DNA from: Microbacterium sp. Leaf320
GTDB taxonomy: Bacteria; Actinomycetota; Actinomycetes; Actinomycetales; Microbacteriaceae
Direction of reading: 5' to 3'
Length of the DNA: 64,000 nucleotides
NCBI RefSeq assembly: GCF_001423485.1
Contig: NZ_LMOD01000002.1
Coordinates: 950,520 to 1,014,519 of the forward strand
Of the stretch, positions 1 to 7,691 are shown in pieces. Every line of letters starts with the position of its first letter. Within the stretch, counting starts at the first letter, position 1. Both the position numbers and the translations under genes were made by a program. The notes under the pieces were generated by a model. It did no database searches. It was given only the letters and a program-made list of their open reading frames with translations, and had not been told where the DNA came from.

Positions 1-503
1 ACCCAGCCGTAGTCGTGGCCGGCACCGCCCGGATACACCGCGAGGAACGCATAGGGCTCGTCGCCCGTGTTCACCGAGCGGTGCGCCCAGCCCGGGGGAA
101 TGTAGCCGATGGTGCCCGGCAGCATGTCGATCCATTCGGTGCGCTCGCCGTCGAACATGAGCAGGCCACCTCGGCCGGTGAGCGCCAGGTAGATCTCGCC
201 CTGGTGGTTCGGGTGCTGGTGGCCCTTGGTCATCCAGAGCTCACCCGAGGTGTCGCCGGGCATGATCGTCGTGATCGACTGCGGCAGTTCGCGGTCGACC
301 TCGGGCACGGGCGAGCTGACCACGGTGTAGACGACGGGGTTGTCGCCGGCGGACGCAGTCGCCCAGGCATCCGCGTCGAGGAAGAGCCCCTCGAGGTCGG
401 ACATCCGCCGCGTGAGGGTCGGCCCCTCGGGTGCGAGCGTGAGCTTCTCGGCGTCGAACGCGATCGCCATCGGCGAGATCGGAGGCGTGTGGAACTGGGG
501 CAT
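1..503 (-). CDS. Cupin-type glucose-6-phosphate isomerase (C-terminus beyond window edge)
   Basis: The reverse strand reads from an ATG at 503 with a GAGGAGC ribosome site just upstream and stays open to base 1, so the C-terminus is missing. The protein shows the cupin metal site as GHQHPNHQGEIYLAL (two His, then Glu) and the second half-motif PPGWAHRSVNTGD, the pattern of the metal-dependent archaeal-type phosphoglucose isomerase family (PF06560). It would interconvert glucose 6-phosphate and fructose 6-phosphate in the cytosol. Many actinobacteria keep it as a paralogue beside a conventional Pgi, so it may serve a catabolic operon; the downstream neighbour is off the window. A generic cupin of unknown function is the alternative. 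Confidence 0.8.
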   Translation of the reverse strand, partial: MPQFHTPPISPMAIAFDAEKLTLAPEGPTLTRRMSDLEGLFLDADAWATASAGDNPVVYTVVSSPVPEVDRELPQSITTIMPGDTSGELWMTKGHQHPNHQGEIYLALTGRGGLLMFDGERTEWIDMLPGTIGYIPPGWAHRSVNTGDEPYAFLAVYPGGAGHDYGW

Positions 504-539
504 CGGTGCTCCTCGTACGGGTGCTGCGGCGCTGCGCAA

Positions 540-576
540 CCTGTAATGACAAGCTGAGTGTACCTGTTATGACAAG
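540..576 (-). promoter_or_regulatory. Paired TGTNATGACA operator in the isomerase promoter region
   Basis: Two near-identical 14-mers, CCTGTAATGACAAG (540-553) and CCTGTTATGACAAG (563-576), lie 23 bp apart start to start, about two helix turns. Each contains TGT-N4-ACA, the half-site geometry of many GntR-family operators. A TACACT hexamer on the minus strand (557-562) lies between them and could be the -10 of the isomerase gene. The binding protein is not identified. Confidence 0.55.
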
Positions 577-635
577 TGGCGTCCAGTGCTCGGATGCGCG
601 GACAGGGGAGCGCGGGTGTGCGGGAGTGGCGGGGA

Positions 636-1616
636 TCAGGATGCTGCGTTCAGCGCCCGTGCGAGGTGCGCGCGGCTGTCGCGGATCGCCTCGGCCGTAA
701 CCTGCTCGGCCCCCGGATACTCGGCATGGCCCGCCGGGAGGACGGCGAGCTCGAGGATCCGTGCCGCGTTCGCGACGCCGAACTGGCCGGGCGGCGGCAC
801 GTACGGGTCCCACAGCGCCGCCTCGACCCGCACCGGGATGCGCGCGAAACCGAGGGCCGTCGAGGCGTCGAACCAGCGCAGCACCTCGCGGGCCTCCGGA
901 TGCGCGGCGACGTGGTCGCGCACGGTCTCGCCGCTGCCGACACAGTGCACCGCGAGGCGCTCGTCGTACTGTCCGAAGCTCGGCACGATGAGGGTCGCCC
1001 CGACGTAGCGGTCGTCCCACGGCAGGGCGAGGGCGCCGATGCCACCGCCGAAGCTCTCGCCGACGTAATAGAGGGGCAGGGGGCCGACGAGGGTGGTGAG
1101 AGCATCCGCGGCGAGCCAGAGGTCTCGGGCACAGAGGCCGAGCACGTACGAGTCCGGGGTCTCGATCCCGGCCAGCACATGCTCGGCCTGGGGCTCGGGG
1201 GCGCCGACGCCCGCGTTCAGAGTGGGCAGCCCGCGGGCGACGGGGAAGATCGCGGCCGCATCGTCGGGCACCCTGGCCAGATCGACCGCATCGCGCCCTC
1301 CGTAGCCGTGACTGTGAATCACTCCGACCCGCGCCGGGGCGGAGAGTGGCTCGACGACCCAGGCCCGCAGACGAGTGCCGTCGACTCCTGCGTGCTCGAC
1401 GACCGACACGCGTCTGCCGTGCGCGGTCTCGGTCGACAGCACGGTAGGTGCGGCATCCACCGCCGTGGCCTGCTCGCGCCAGCTCTGCCATCGCTCGGCG
1501 AACCCGTCGGGCGCGGCGATCGGTGCAATCTCTCGGAGAGTGGCGAGCGTGTGTCCGTAGCTCGCGTCGAACTCGGCGTCGGCGAACCAGGTGTCGTAGG
1601 GGGAGGGGAAGGGCAT
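636..1616 (-). CDS. Acetylxylan esterase-like alpha/beta hydrolase (CE7-like)
   Basis: A 326-residue alpha/beta hydrolase. The nucleophile elbow GESFGG places Ser at about residue 188, an HSHGYGG oxyanion-loop motif lies near residue 101, and the C-terminal catalytic His is probably in PAGHAEYPG near residue 297. Length and motif order fit the acetylxylan esterase/cephalosporin-C deacetylase family (AXE1 domain), whose members remove acetyl groups from short xylo-oligosaccharides. There is no signal peptide, so it should act on imported substrates. It is a single gene convergent with nothing obvious, so the substrate is an inference from family and from the hemicellulose genes nearby. Confidence 0.75.
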   Translation of the reverse strand: MPFPSPYDTWFADAEFDASYGHTLATLREIAPIAAPDGFAERWQSWREQATAVDAAPTVLSTETAHGRRVSVVEHAGVDGTRLRAWVVEPLSAPARVGVIHSHGYGGRDAVDLARVPDDAAAIFPVARGLPTLNAGVGAPEPQAEHVLAGIETPDSYVLGLCARDLWLAADALTTLVGPLPLYYVGESFGGGIGALALPWDDRYVGATLIVPSFGQYDERLAVHCVGSGETVRDHVAAHPEAREVLRWFDASTALGFARIPVRVEAALWDPYVPPPGQFGVANAARILELAVLPAGHAEYPGAEQVTAEAIRDSRAHLARALNAAS

Positions 1617-1650
1617 GACCAGACGACGCTACCGAATCCGCGCGCAGGGT

Positions 1651-2187
1651 TCAGGCGCTCGCGCGCCGTGCGCGGTAGGCGGCCACCGCGTTGCGGTTGG
1701 TGCAGGTCGTCGAGCAGAAGCGCTTCGAGCGGTTGCGCGAGAGGTCGAGGGCGAGCGCCTCGCAGGTCTCGTCGGCGCAGATAGAGATGCGGGATCCCTC
1801 ATCGGCGCGGATGACGTCGATCAGCGCCATGGCGGTCTCGATGAGCACGCGCTCGGGCAGGGGGCGCTCGTCCGCGACGGCGTGCAGGTGCCAGTCGACG
1901 CCGTCGTGGCGCACCAGCCTCGGAGCGAGATGCGCTTCGGCGAGTGCGGCGTTGACGTGCTCGGCCATCTCGTCTCGGGGTGCGAGCAGCATGGTGCGCA
2001 GCCGCGGACGCAGGGTTCGCAGCGCGTCGAGCTCGGCCTCGTCGCGGTCGAGTCGGCCCGAATAGGGGAAGTTCGCGAAGAACGCGTCGTAGTCGGCGAG
2101 CGTCTCGAGGGTGTCGGGGTCTTCCGCAGAGTTCACGAGCCAGACGGCTGCACGGAGGGTCTCTTCCGTGTCATCGGTGAAGTTCAT
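1651..2187 (-). CDS. CGNR zinc-finger regulator (ABATE domain)
   Basis: A 178-residue protein with a helical N-terminal ABATE (stress-induced putative regulator) region and a C-terminal CGNR-type zinc finger. The four Cys are visible in CADETC and CSTTCTNR, followed by NAVAAYRARR; the usual CGNR tetrad reads CTNR here. Such proteins are thought to be DNA-binding regulators. The gene is divergent from the EamA exporter with only 39 bp between the start codons, so it may control the exporter. On the minus strand TAAGGT sits 6 nt before the ATG, which suggests a leaderless transcript and supports this start. Confidence 0.85.
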   Translation of the reverse strand: MNFTDDTEETLRAAVWLVNSAEDPDTLETLADYDAFFANFPYSGRLDRDEAELDALRTLRPRLRTMLLAPRDEMAEHVNAALAEAHLAPRLVRHDGVDWHLHAVADERPLPERVLIETAMALIDVIRADEGSRISICADETCEALALDLSRNRSKRFCSTTCTNRNAVAAYRARRASA

Positions 2188-2226
2188 GTTGACACCTTAC
2201 ATCTTGCGCGAGTAGCGTCACCTGTC
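2188..2226. promoter_or_regulatory. Overlapping divergent promoters, both apparently leaderless
   Basis: The 39-bp gap carries TTGACA (2189-2194) and TAGCGT (2213-2218, 18-bp spacer) on the plus strand, ending 8 nt before the exporter ATG at 2227. On the minus strand TAAGGT lies 6 nt before the CGNR-gene ATG. Neither start has a purine-rich ribosome site, so both transcripts probably begin at or next to the start codon. Confidence 0.6.
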
Positions 2227-3207
2227 ATGAGCAAGTTTGCAAATGACATCGCGGCGCCGGGCGTGCGCTTCGGTCTGCCGCTGGCGATCGGCGCGGCCTT
2301 CGCGTTCGGGATGTCGGGCGCCTGGGCCCGGGGTCTCATCGATGCGGGATGGACGCCGGGAGCAGCGGTGACCGCGCGGGTCTGGGTCGCGGCGCTCGTG
2401 CTGCTCGTGCCGACGATCCTGTCGCTGCGTGGGCGGTGGGGTGTGCTCAAGAAGAATGCCGGCATGGTCGCCGCCTACGGCCTGCTCGCCGTGACCGCCA
2501 CGCAGCTCTGCTACTTCCAGGCCGTCGCGGTGATGGACGTCGGCCTCGCCCTGCTCATCGAATACACGGCGCCGATCGCCGTCATCCTCTGGCTGTGGCT
2601 GCGCCGGGGTGAGCGACCGAGCCGACGCAGTGTGATCGGCGCCGCCATCGCCTTCGTCGGTCTCGTGCTGATGCTCGACATCATCACCGGGGCCGAGGTC
2701 AACATCGCCGGCATCCTGTGGGCGCTCGCCGCGATGGTGGGCGCGGCGACGTACTTCCTGCTCTCTGCCAAGGCGGACACCGGCCTGCCGCCGATCGCGC
2801 TCGCCGGCGGTGGGCTGCTGCTCGGCGCGGTCGCCCTGACGATCGCCGGGCTCGTCGGCATCCTGCCCGTCGCCTGGACGACCGACGACATCACCTACCG
2901 CTTCGGCACCGTGCCGTGGTTCGTGCCGGTGCTCGCGATCGGCCTGATCGCGACCGCTCTCGCATACGTGCTGGGCATCGCCTCGACGCGGATGCTCGGT
3001 TCCCGCCTCGCGTCGTTCGTCGCGCTGTCCGAGGTCGTCGCCGCTCTGCTGTTCGGCTGGCTGCTGCTCGGGCAGCTGCCCGACCTGCTGCAGGCTCTCG
3101 GTGGCGCGCTGGTGCTGGTCGGCGTGGTCGTGGTGAAACTCGGCGAGCCGCGGCCGGCCGAGTTCGTCGAGCCGATACCGGATGCGGTCGAGCAGCCCCA
3201 GCGATAG
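2227..3207 (+). CDS. EamA-family (DMT superfamily) transporter
   Basis: A 326-residue membrane protein with about ten hydrophobic segments arranged as two EamA repeats (roughly residues 13-145 and 160-300). The second repeat begins GILWALAAMVGAATYFLLSAKA. The family exports metabolites or amino acids such as threonine, homoserine or cysteine pathway products across the cytoplasmic membrane; the substrate cannot be read from sequence. The start at 2227 is chosen because the hydrophobic domain begins directly after it and because the promoter ends 8 nt upstream. The C-terminal tail is acidic and Pro-rich. Confidence 0.85.
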   Translation: MSKFANDIAAPGVRFGLPLAIGAAFAFGMSGAWARGLIDAGWTPGAAVTARVWVAALVLLVPTILSLRGRWGVLKKNAGMVAAYGLLAVTATQLCYFQAVAVMDVGLALLIEYTAPIAVILWLWLRRGERPSRRSVIGAAIAFVGLVLMLDIITGAEVNIAGILWALAAMVGAATYFLLSAKADTGLPPIALAGGGLLLGAVALTIAGLVGILPVAWTTDDITYRFGTVPWFVPVLAIGLIATALAYVLGIASTRMLGSRLASFVALSEVVAALLFGWLLLGQLPDLLQALGGALVLVGVVVVKLGEPRPAEFVEPIPDAVEQPQR

Positions 3208-3212
3208 CGCAA

Positions 3213-3274
3213 TGTATACGTGAAGCGCTCGGAAGTCGCGCGAATGACACGCCGATCGGATTTTTGTATACACT
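3213..3274 (+). promoter_or_regulatory. Two GTATAC operators and promoter of the GntR-prp operon
   Basis: GTATAC palindromes occur at 3214-3219 and 3266-3271, 52 bp apart, close to five helix turns. The second lies inside TTGTATACAC and overlaps the likely -10 hexamer TACACT (3269-3274), which is 6 nt before the ATG at 3281. TTGTATACAA-like sites are typical of FCD-type GntR regulators, so autoregulation by DNA looping is likely. Confidence 0.65.
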
Positions 3275-3280
3275 GAGGGG

Positions 3281-3949
3281 ATGAGCTCCGTCGCCGATCG
3301 CATCACCGCGAGCGACCGAGCGCACGCGGCGCTGCTGGAGGAGATCCAGTCGGGCACCCTCCCCGCCGGCTTCGTGCTGGGCGAGGTCGAGCAGGCCGCC
3401 CGCCTCGGCATCAGCCGCACTCCGATGCGCGAGGCGCTCCGACGCCTGGCTGCCGACGGCCTGGTCGTGCAGCAGTCCCCGCGGGTCACGGTGGTCGCAG
3501 ACCTGGATGCCGAAGACATCCGCGCCCTGTTCGAGATCCGCCGCGCGCTCGAGGAGACCTCCGCCCGCCTTGCCGCCCAGCGAGGGGATGCCGCGCTCTT
3601 CGCCGCCCTCGCCGACGAGTTCGCGCACGTCGATCTCGCCGCGGTCGAGGGGCGCGACGCCTACTACGCCCTCATCGCCCGCTTCGACGCGGCTCTCGAC
3701 GGTGCCGTCGACAACGACTACATCGCCTCGGCGCTGCGCACCGTGCGCACCCACCTCGTGCGTGTTCGGCGCATGGCCCGTGACAAGCCCGACCGCCTCG
3801 CCGCCTCCGCGGCCGAGCACCGCACGATCGCCGCAGCGCTCGGCGCCCGAGACGGCGATCTCGCCGCTCATGCCACGCACGTGCACCTGCACAACGCGCT
3901 CACCGGCATCCTCGACTCCCTGACAGCCAACCCAGAAGGTGTGAAATGA
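3281..3949 (+). CDS. GntR-family regulator with FCD ligand domain
   Basis: A 222-residue FadR-type GntR protein. The N-terminal winged helix (about residues 10-75) contains [21 protein letters not shown], the family's recognition region, and an FCD domain follows (about residues 80-215) with a metal/ligand-binding His cluster near the C-terminus ([11 protein letters not shown]). It probably senses an acid of the 2-methylcitrate cycle and controls the genes that follow: its stop overlaps the prpD start by 4 bp (ATGA). TACACT lies 6 nt upstream of the ATG, indicating a leaderless message whose promoter overlaps one of its own probable operators. Confidence 0.9.
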   Translation: MSSVADRITASDRAHAALLEEIQSGTLPAGFVLGEVEQAARLGISRTPMREALRRLAADGLVVQQSPRVTVVADLDAEDIRALFEIRRALEETSARLAAQRGDAALFAALADEFAHVDLAAVEGRDAYYALIARFDAALDGAVDNDYIASALRTVRTHLVRVRRMARDKPDRLAASAAEHRTIAAALGARDGDLAAHATHVHLHNALTGILDSLTANPEGVK

Positions 3950-5472
3950 CCGTCACCCACCACGTCCGCGTCCACCGCAGCGATGAGAACCTCGCCCGCG
4001 AAGACCAGCTCGCCTGGAAGATCGCCGAGGTCGCCGCCGACCCGGTCGAGGTCGAGCAGGACGTCGCCGACATGATCATCAACCGCATCATCGACAACGC
4101 GTCGGTCGCGGCGGCATCACTCACCCGCGGCCCCATCAACGCGGCCCGCACTCAGGCTTTCAGCCACCCCGTCTCGACCGGCGGCATCGGCGCCACGGTC
4201 TTCGGTGCGGCGCTCGATCACCGCACGAGCCCCGAGTGGGCGGCCTGGGCCAACGGCGTGGCGGTGCGCGAGCTCGACTACCACGACACGTTCCTCGCGG
4301 CCGAGTACTCGCACCCGGGTGACAACATCCCGCCGATCCTCGCGGTCGCCCAGCACGTGCAGGCCGACGGTCGCGCGCTGCTGCGCGGCATCGCCACCGG
4401 CTACGAGATCCAGATGGACCTCGTGCGCGCGATCTGCCTGCACAAGCACAAGATCGACCATGTCGCGCACCTCGGCCCGTCGGCCGCCGCCGGCATCGGC
4501 ACCCTGCTCGGCCTCGACGTCGAGACGATCTATCAGGCCGTCGGCCAGGGACTGCACACCACCACCGCCACCCGCCAGAGCCGCAAGGGCGAGATCTCGA
4601 CCTGGAAGGCGCACGCCCCGGCGTTCGCCGGCAAGCTCGCGGTCGAGGCCGTCGACCGGGCGATGCGCGGTCAGACCAGCCCCGCCCCGATCTACGAGGG
4701 CGAAGACGGCGTGATCGCCTGGATGCTCGACGGCAAGGATGCCGCCTACGAGGTGCCGCTGCCCGCCGCGGGCGAGGCGAAGCGCGCGATCCTCGACTCA
4801 TACACCAAGGAGCACTCGGCCGAGTACCAGGCGCAGGCCTGGATCGACCTCGCCCGCAAGCTCGGCACCGAGAACCCGGCGCTGCGCGACCCCGCGAACA
4901 TCGAGGCCATCGTGCTGCACACCAGCCACCACACGCACTACGTGATCGGCTCGGGAGCGAACGACCCCCAGAAGTACGACCCCACGGCGTCGCGCGAGAC
5001 GCTCGACCACTCGATCCCGTACATCTTCGCGGTCGCCCTGCAGGACGGCGGCTGGCACCACGTCGACTCCTACACCCCCGAGCGTGCGGGCCGCGAAGAC
5101 ACCGTCGCGCTGTGGCACAAGATCACCACGGCCGAGGATGCCGAGTGGACGCGCCGCTACCACTCGGAAGACCCCGACGTGAAGGCGTTCGGCGGTCGCG
5201 TCGAGTTCCGCCTCACCGACGGCACGACCGTCGTCGACGAGATCGCCGTCGCCGACGCGCATCCGCTCGGCGCCCGTCCGTTCGCCCGCGACGACTACAT
5301 CGCGAAGTTCCGCCTGCTGGCCGGGCCCGTGCTCGAGCCCGCCGAGATCGAGCGGTTCCTCGAGCTGGTGCAGCGTCTGCCCGAGCTCACGGCGGCCGAG
5401 GTCGGCGAACTGTCGATCATCGCGAAGCCCGGCCTGCTCGAGGGCGCCGACGCCCCGAAGGGCCTGTTCTGA
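3946..5472 (+). CDS. prpD: 2-methylcitrate dehydratase, MmgE/PrpD family
   Basis: A 508-residue MmgE/PrpD protein, the usual length. In the propionate-degrading 2-methylcitrate cycle PrpD removes water from 2-methylcitrate to give cis-2-methylaconitate in the cytosol. Recognisable family segments include the REYHD-like strand [22 protein letters not shown], and the helical-domain block [21 protein letters not shown], followed by a second domain with NPQKYDP-like [21 protein letters not shown]. Translation is coupled to the GntR gene by a 4-bp overlap. With prpB and prpC immediately downstream, assignment to this pathway rather than to another MmgE role is secure. Confidence 0.95.
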   Translation: MTVTHHVRVHRSDENLAREDQLAWKIAEVAADPVEVEQDVADMIINRIIDNASVAAASLTRGPINAARTQAFSHPVSTGGIGATVFGAALDHRTSPEWAAWANGVAVRELDYHDTFLAAEYSHPGDNIPPILAVAQHVQADGRALLRGIATGYEIQMDLVRAICLHKHKIDHVAHLGPSAAAGIGTLLGLDVETIYQAVGQGLHTTTATRQSRKGEISTWKAHAPAFAGKLAVEAVDRAMRGQTSPAPIYEGEDGVIAWMLDGKDAAYEVPLPAAGEAKRAILDSYTKEHSAEYQAQAWIDLARKLGTENPALRDPANIEAIVLHTSHHTHYVIGSGANDPQKYDPTASRETLDHSIPYIFAVALQDGGWHHVDSYTPERAGREDTVALWHKITTAEDAEWTRRYHSEDPDVKAFGGRVEFRLTDGTTVVDEIAVADAHPLGARPFARDDYIAKFRLLAGPVLEPAEIERFLELVQRLPELTAAEVGELSIIAKPGLLEGADAPKGLF

Positions 5473-5477
5473 TGTCG

Positions 5478-5562
5478 CGCTTCGTCTCGTCGCTTCGCTC
5501 CTCGCTCAACGACCGGGGGCCTCGTTCCTGGTCGTTGAGCGAGCGGAGCGAGACGAAATGCG
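5478..5562. repeat. Palindromic intergenic repeat (family 1), complete inverted pair
   Basis: Two inverted arms, 5478-5514 ending in CTCGCTCAACGACC and 5530-5562 beginning GGTCGTTGAGCGAG, can fold into a long stem with a 15-nt loop between prpD and prpB. The same arm recurs at 35.3, 53.2, 55.4 and 60 kb. It resembles REP/MITE-like elements; it may also work as an mRNA hairpin inside the operon. Confidence 0.85.
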
Positions 5563-5587
5563 CACCCTGCCTGAGAGGGAAGAACTG

Positions 5588-6490
5588 ATGCTGTACTCCC
5601 ACGTCACGCCGGCCGAGAAGCGCCGCCTGTTCCGTGAGCGCCTCGCGAGCGGCGAGCTGCTGCGGTTCCCCGGTGCCTTCAACCCGCTGAGCGCCCGACT
5701 GATCGAGCAGAAAGGCTTCGACGGGGTCTACATCTCGGGCGCGGTGCTCTCTGCCGACCTCGGGGTGCCCGACATCGGCCTCACCACCCTGACCGAGGTC
5801 GCCGGCCGCGCTAAGCAGATCGCGCGCATGACCGACATCCCCGCGATCGTCGACGCCGATACCGGCTTCGGCGAGCCGATGAACGTCGCCCGCACGATCC
5901 AGGAGCTCGAAGACGCAGGCCTCGCCGGCACGCACATCGAAGATCAGATCAACCCGAAGCGCTGCGGCCACCTCGACGGCAAGAGCGTCGTCGACGAGAG
6001 CACGGCGATCCGTCGCATCCGAGCAGCGGCCGACGCTCGTCGCGATGAGAACTTCCTGATCATGGCGCGCACCGACATCCGTGCGGTCGAGGGCCTGGAG
6101 TCGGCGATCGATCGCGCCAAGGCGCTGGTGGATGCCGGGGCCGATGCCGTCTTCCCCGAGGCGATGCGCACGCTCGCGGAGTTCGAGGCTATGGCAGATG
6201 CGCTCGACGTGCCGATCCTCGCGAACATGACCGAGTTCGGCAAGAGCGACCTGTTCTCGGTCGACCAGCTGCGGGACGCCGGCGTCAACATGGTCATCTG
6301 GCCCGTGTCGCTGCTGCGCATCGCGATGGGCGCGGCGGGCCGTGCGCTCGATACGCTGAACGAGGAGGGGCATCTCACCTCGAAGCTCGGTGAGATGCAG
6401 CACCGTGCCGATCTCTACGACCTGATCGACTACGAGTCCTACAAGGAGTTCGACTCGGGCGTCGCAGGCTTCACCGTCACGAAGGAGTGA
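5588..6490 (+). CDS. prpB: Methylisocitrate lyase
   Basis: A 300-residue member of the isocitrate lyase/PEP mutase superfamily. The catalytic loop reads PKRCGH with the essential Cys at about residue 126, and the Mg-binding IVDADTGFG strand lies at residues 87-95. It cleaves 2-methylisocitrate to pyruvate and succinate. An in-frame ATG exists 30 nt upstream, but the start at 5588 is preferred because GAGAGGGAAGAAC provides a ribosome site just before it and because the family begins about here. It sits between prpD (behind a palindromic repeat) and prpC. Confidence 0.95.
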   Translation: MLYSHVTPAEKRRLFRERLASGELLRFPGAFNPLSARLIEQKGFDGVYISGAVLSADLGVPDIGLTTLTEVAGRAKQIARMTDIPAIVDADTGFGEPMNVARTIQELEDAGLAGTHIEDQINPKRCGHLDGKSVVDESTAIRRIRAAADARRDENFLIMARTDIRAVEGLESAIDRAKALVDAGADAVFPEAMRTLAEFEAMADALDVPILANMTEFGKSDLFSVDQLRDAGVNMVIWPVSLLRIAMGAAGRALDTLNEEGHLTSKLGEMQHRADLYDLIDYESYKEFDSGVAGFTVTKE

Positions 6491-6492
6491 GC

Positions 6493-7626
6493 ATGACCGA
6501 GCCGGACATCAAGAAGGGCCTCGCCGGGGTCGTCGTCGACACGACAGCGATCTCGAAGGTCAACCCCGAGACGAACAGCCTGCTCTACCGCGGCTATCCC
6601 GTGCAGGAGCTGGCGGCGACCCAGCCTTTCGAGGCGGTCGCCTACCTGCTGTGGCACGGTGAGCTGCCGACGTTCGAAGAGCTCGCGGCGTTCCGGGCGC
6701 AGGAGCGTCCGCATCGCGCGCTGACCGACAACGTCAAGGCGGCGATCGACCTGATCCCGATCGAGGCGCACCCGATGGACGAGGTGCGCACGGCCGTGAG
6801 CCTGATCGGCGCCTCCGACACGAACGCCGGCGGCTCGGTGCTCGATGCGGGCGGCAGCCCGGAGGAGAACCTCGAGCGCAGCATCCGCCTGTTCGCCGCT
6901 CTTCCCGCGATCGTCGCCTACGGCCAGCGCCGCCGCCGCGGCGAGGCACCGATCGCACCGCGCGACGACCTCGACTACTCGGCGAACTTCCTCTGGATGA
7001 CGTTCGGCGAAGAGCCCGACCCGGTCGTCGTCGACGCGTTCAACCGCTCGATGATCCTGTACGCCGAGCACTCGTTCAACGCCTCGACCTTCACGGCCCG
7101 CGTGATCACCTCGACCCTCAGCGACCTGTACTCGGCCGTGGTCGGCGCGATCGGCGCGCTCAAGGGGCCGCTGCACGGCGGCGCGAACGAGGCCGTGCTG
7201 CACATCTTCGACGAGATCGGCGAGGCCTCGAACGTCGTGCCATGGCTCGACAAGGCTCTGGCAGAGAAGCGCAAGATCATGGGCTTCGGACACCGCGTCT
7301 ACAAGAGCGGCGACTCGCGGGTGCCGACGATGAAGGCGGCACTCGACACCCTGGTCGAGCACTACGACAAGGCAGAGGTGGCAGAGCTCTACGACGCTCT
7401 CGAGTCGGAGTTCGTGGCGCGCAAGGGCATCTACCCGAACCTCGACTACCCGTCGGGCCCCGCGTACAACCTGATCGGCTTCGACACTCTCACCTTCACC
7501 CCGCTGTTCGTCGCGGCGCGGGTGACCGGCTGGACGGCCCACGTCATCGAGCAGGCCGGCGCCAACGCGCTGATCCGACCGCTGTCGTTCTACGACGGTG
7601 TCGACGAGCGGCACATCGAGAGCTGA
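6493..7626 (+). CDS. prpC: 2-methylcitrate synthase
   Basis: A 377-residue citrate-synthase-fold enzyme condensing propionyl-CoA with oxaloacetate. Family landmarks are GALKGPLHGGANEAV (first catalytic His), IMGFGHRVYK (second His) and the C-terminal PNLDYPSGPAYNLIGF block with the catalytic Asp region. The shorter length and the operon with prpD and prpB favour methylcitrate synthase over housekeeping citrate synthase. The ribosome site GAAGGAG (6481-6487) sits 5 nt before the ATG at 6493; an upstream in-frame GTG at 6487 lies inside that site and is rejected. The prpB stop is 2 nt upstream. Confidence 0.93.
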   Translation: MTEPDIKKGLAGVVVDTTAISKVNPETNSLLYRGYPVQELAATQPFEAVAYLLWHGELPTFEELAAFRAQERPHRALTDNVKAAIDLIPIEAHPMDEVRTAVSLIGASDTNAGGSVLDAGGSPEENLERSIRLFAALPAIVAYGQRRRRGEAPIAPRDDLDYSANFLWMTFGEEPDPVVVDAFNRSMILYAEHSFNASTFTARVITSTLSDLYSAVVGAIGALKGPLHGGANEAVLHIFDEIGEASNVVPWLDKALAEKRKIMGFGHRVYKSGDSRVPTMKAALDTLVEHYDKAEVAELYDALESEFVARKGIYPNLDYPSGPAYNLIGFDTLTFTPLFVAARVTGWTAHVIEQAGANALIRPLSFYDGVDERHIES

Positions 7627-7644
7627 CCGCTCACCGCAGACGCA

Positions 7645-7680
7645 GAGATGCCCGGGTCCGCGAAGGACTCGGGCATCTCT
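7645..7680. terminator. Hairpin terminator between prpC and the GH51 gene
   Basis: AGAGATGCCCG (7645-7655) pairs with CGGGCATCTCT (7670-7680), with further pairing inside the loop. It separates two convergent genes and could stop transcription from both sides. No long T-run follows. Confidence 0.75.
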
Positions 7681-7691
7681 GTGTCAGAGGA

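Noticed and set aside
6487..6492. GTG at 6487 as the prpC start
   Set aside because: It lies within the GAAGGAG ribosome site; ATG 6493 has proper spacing.
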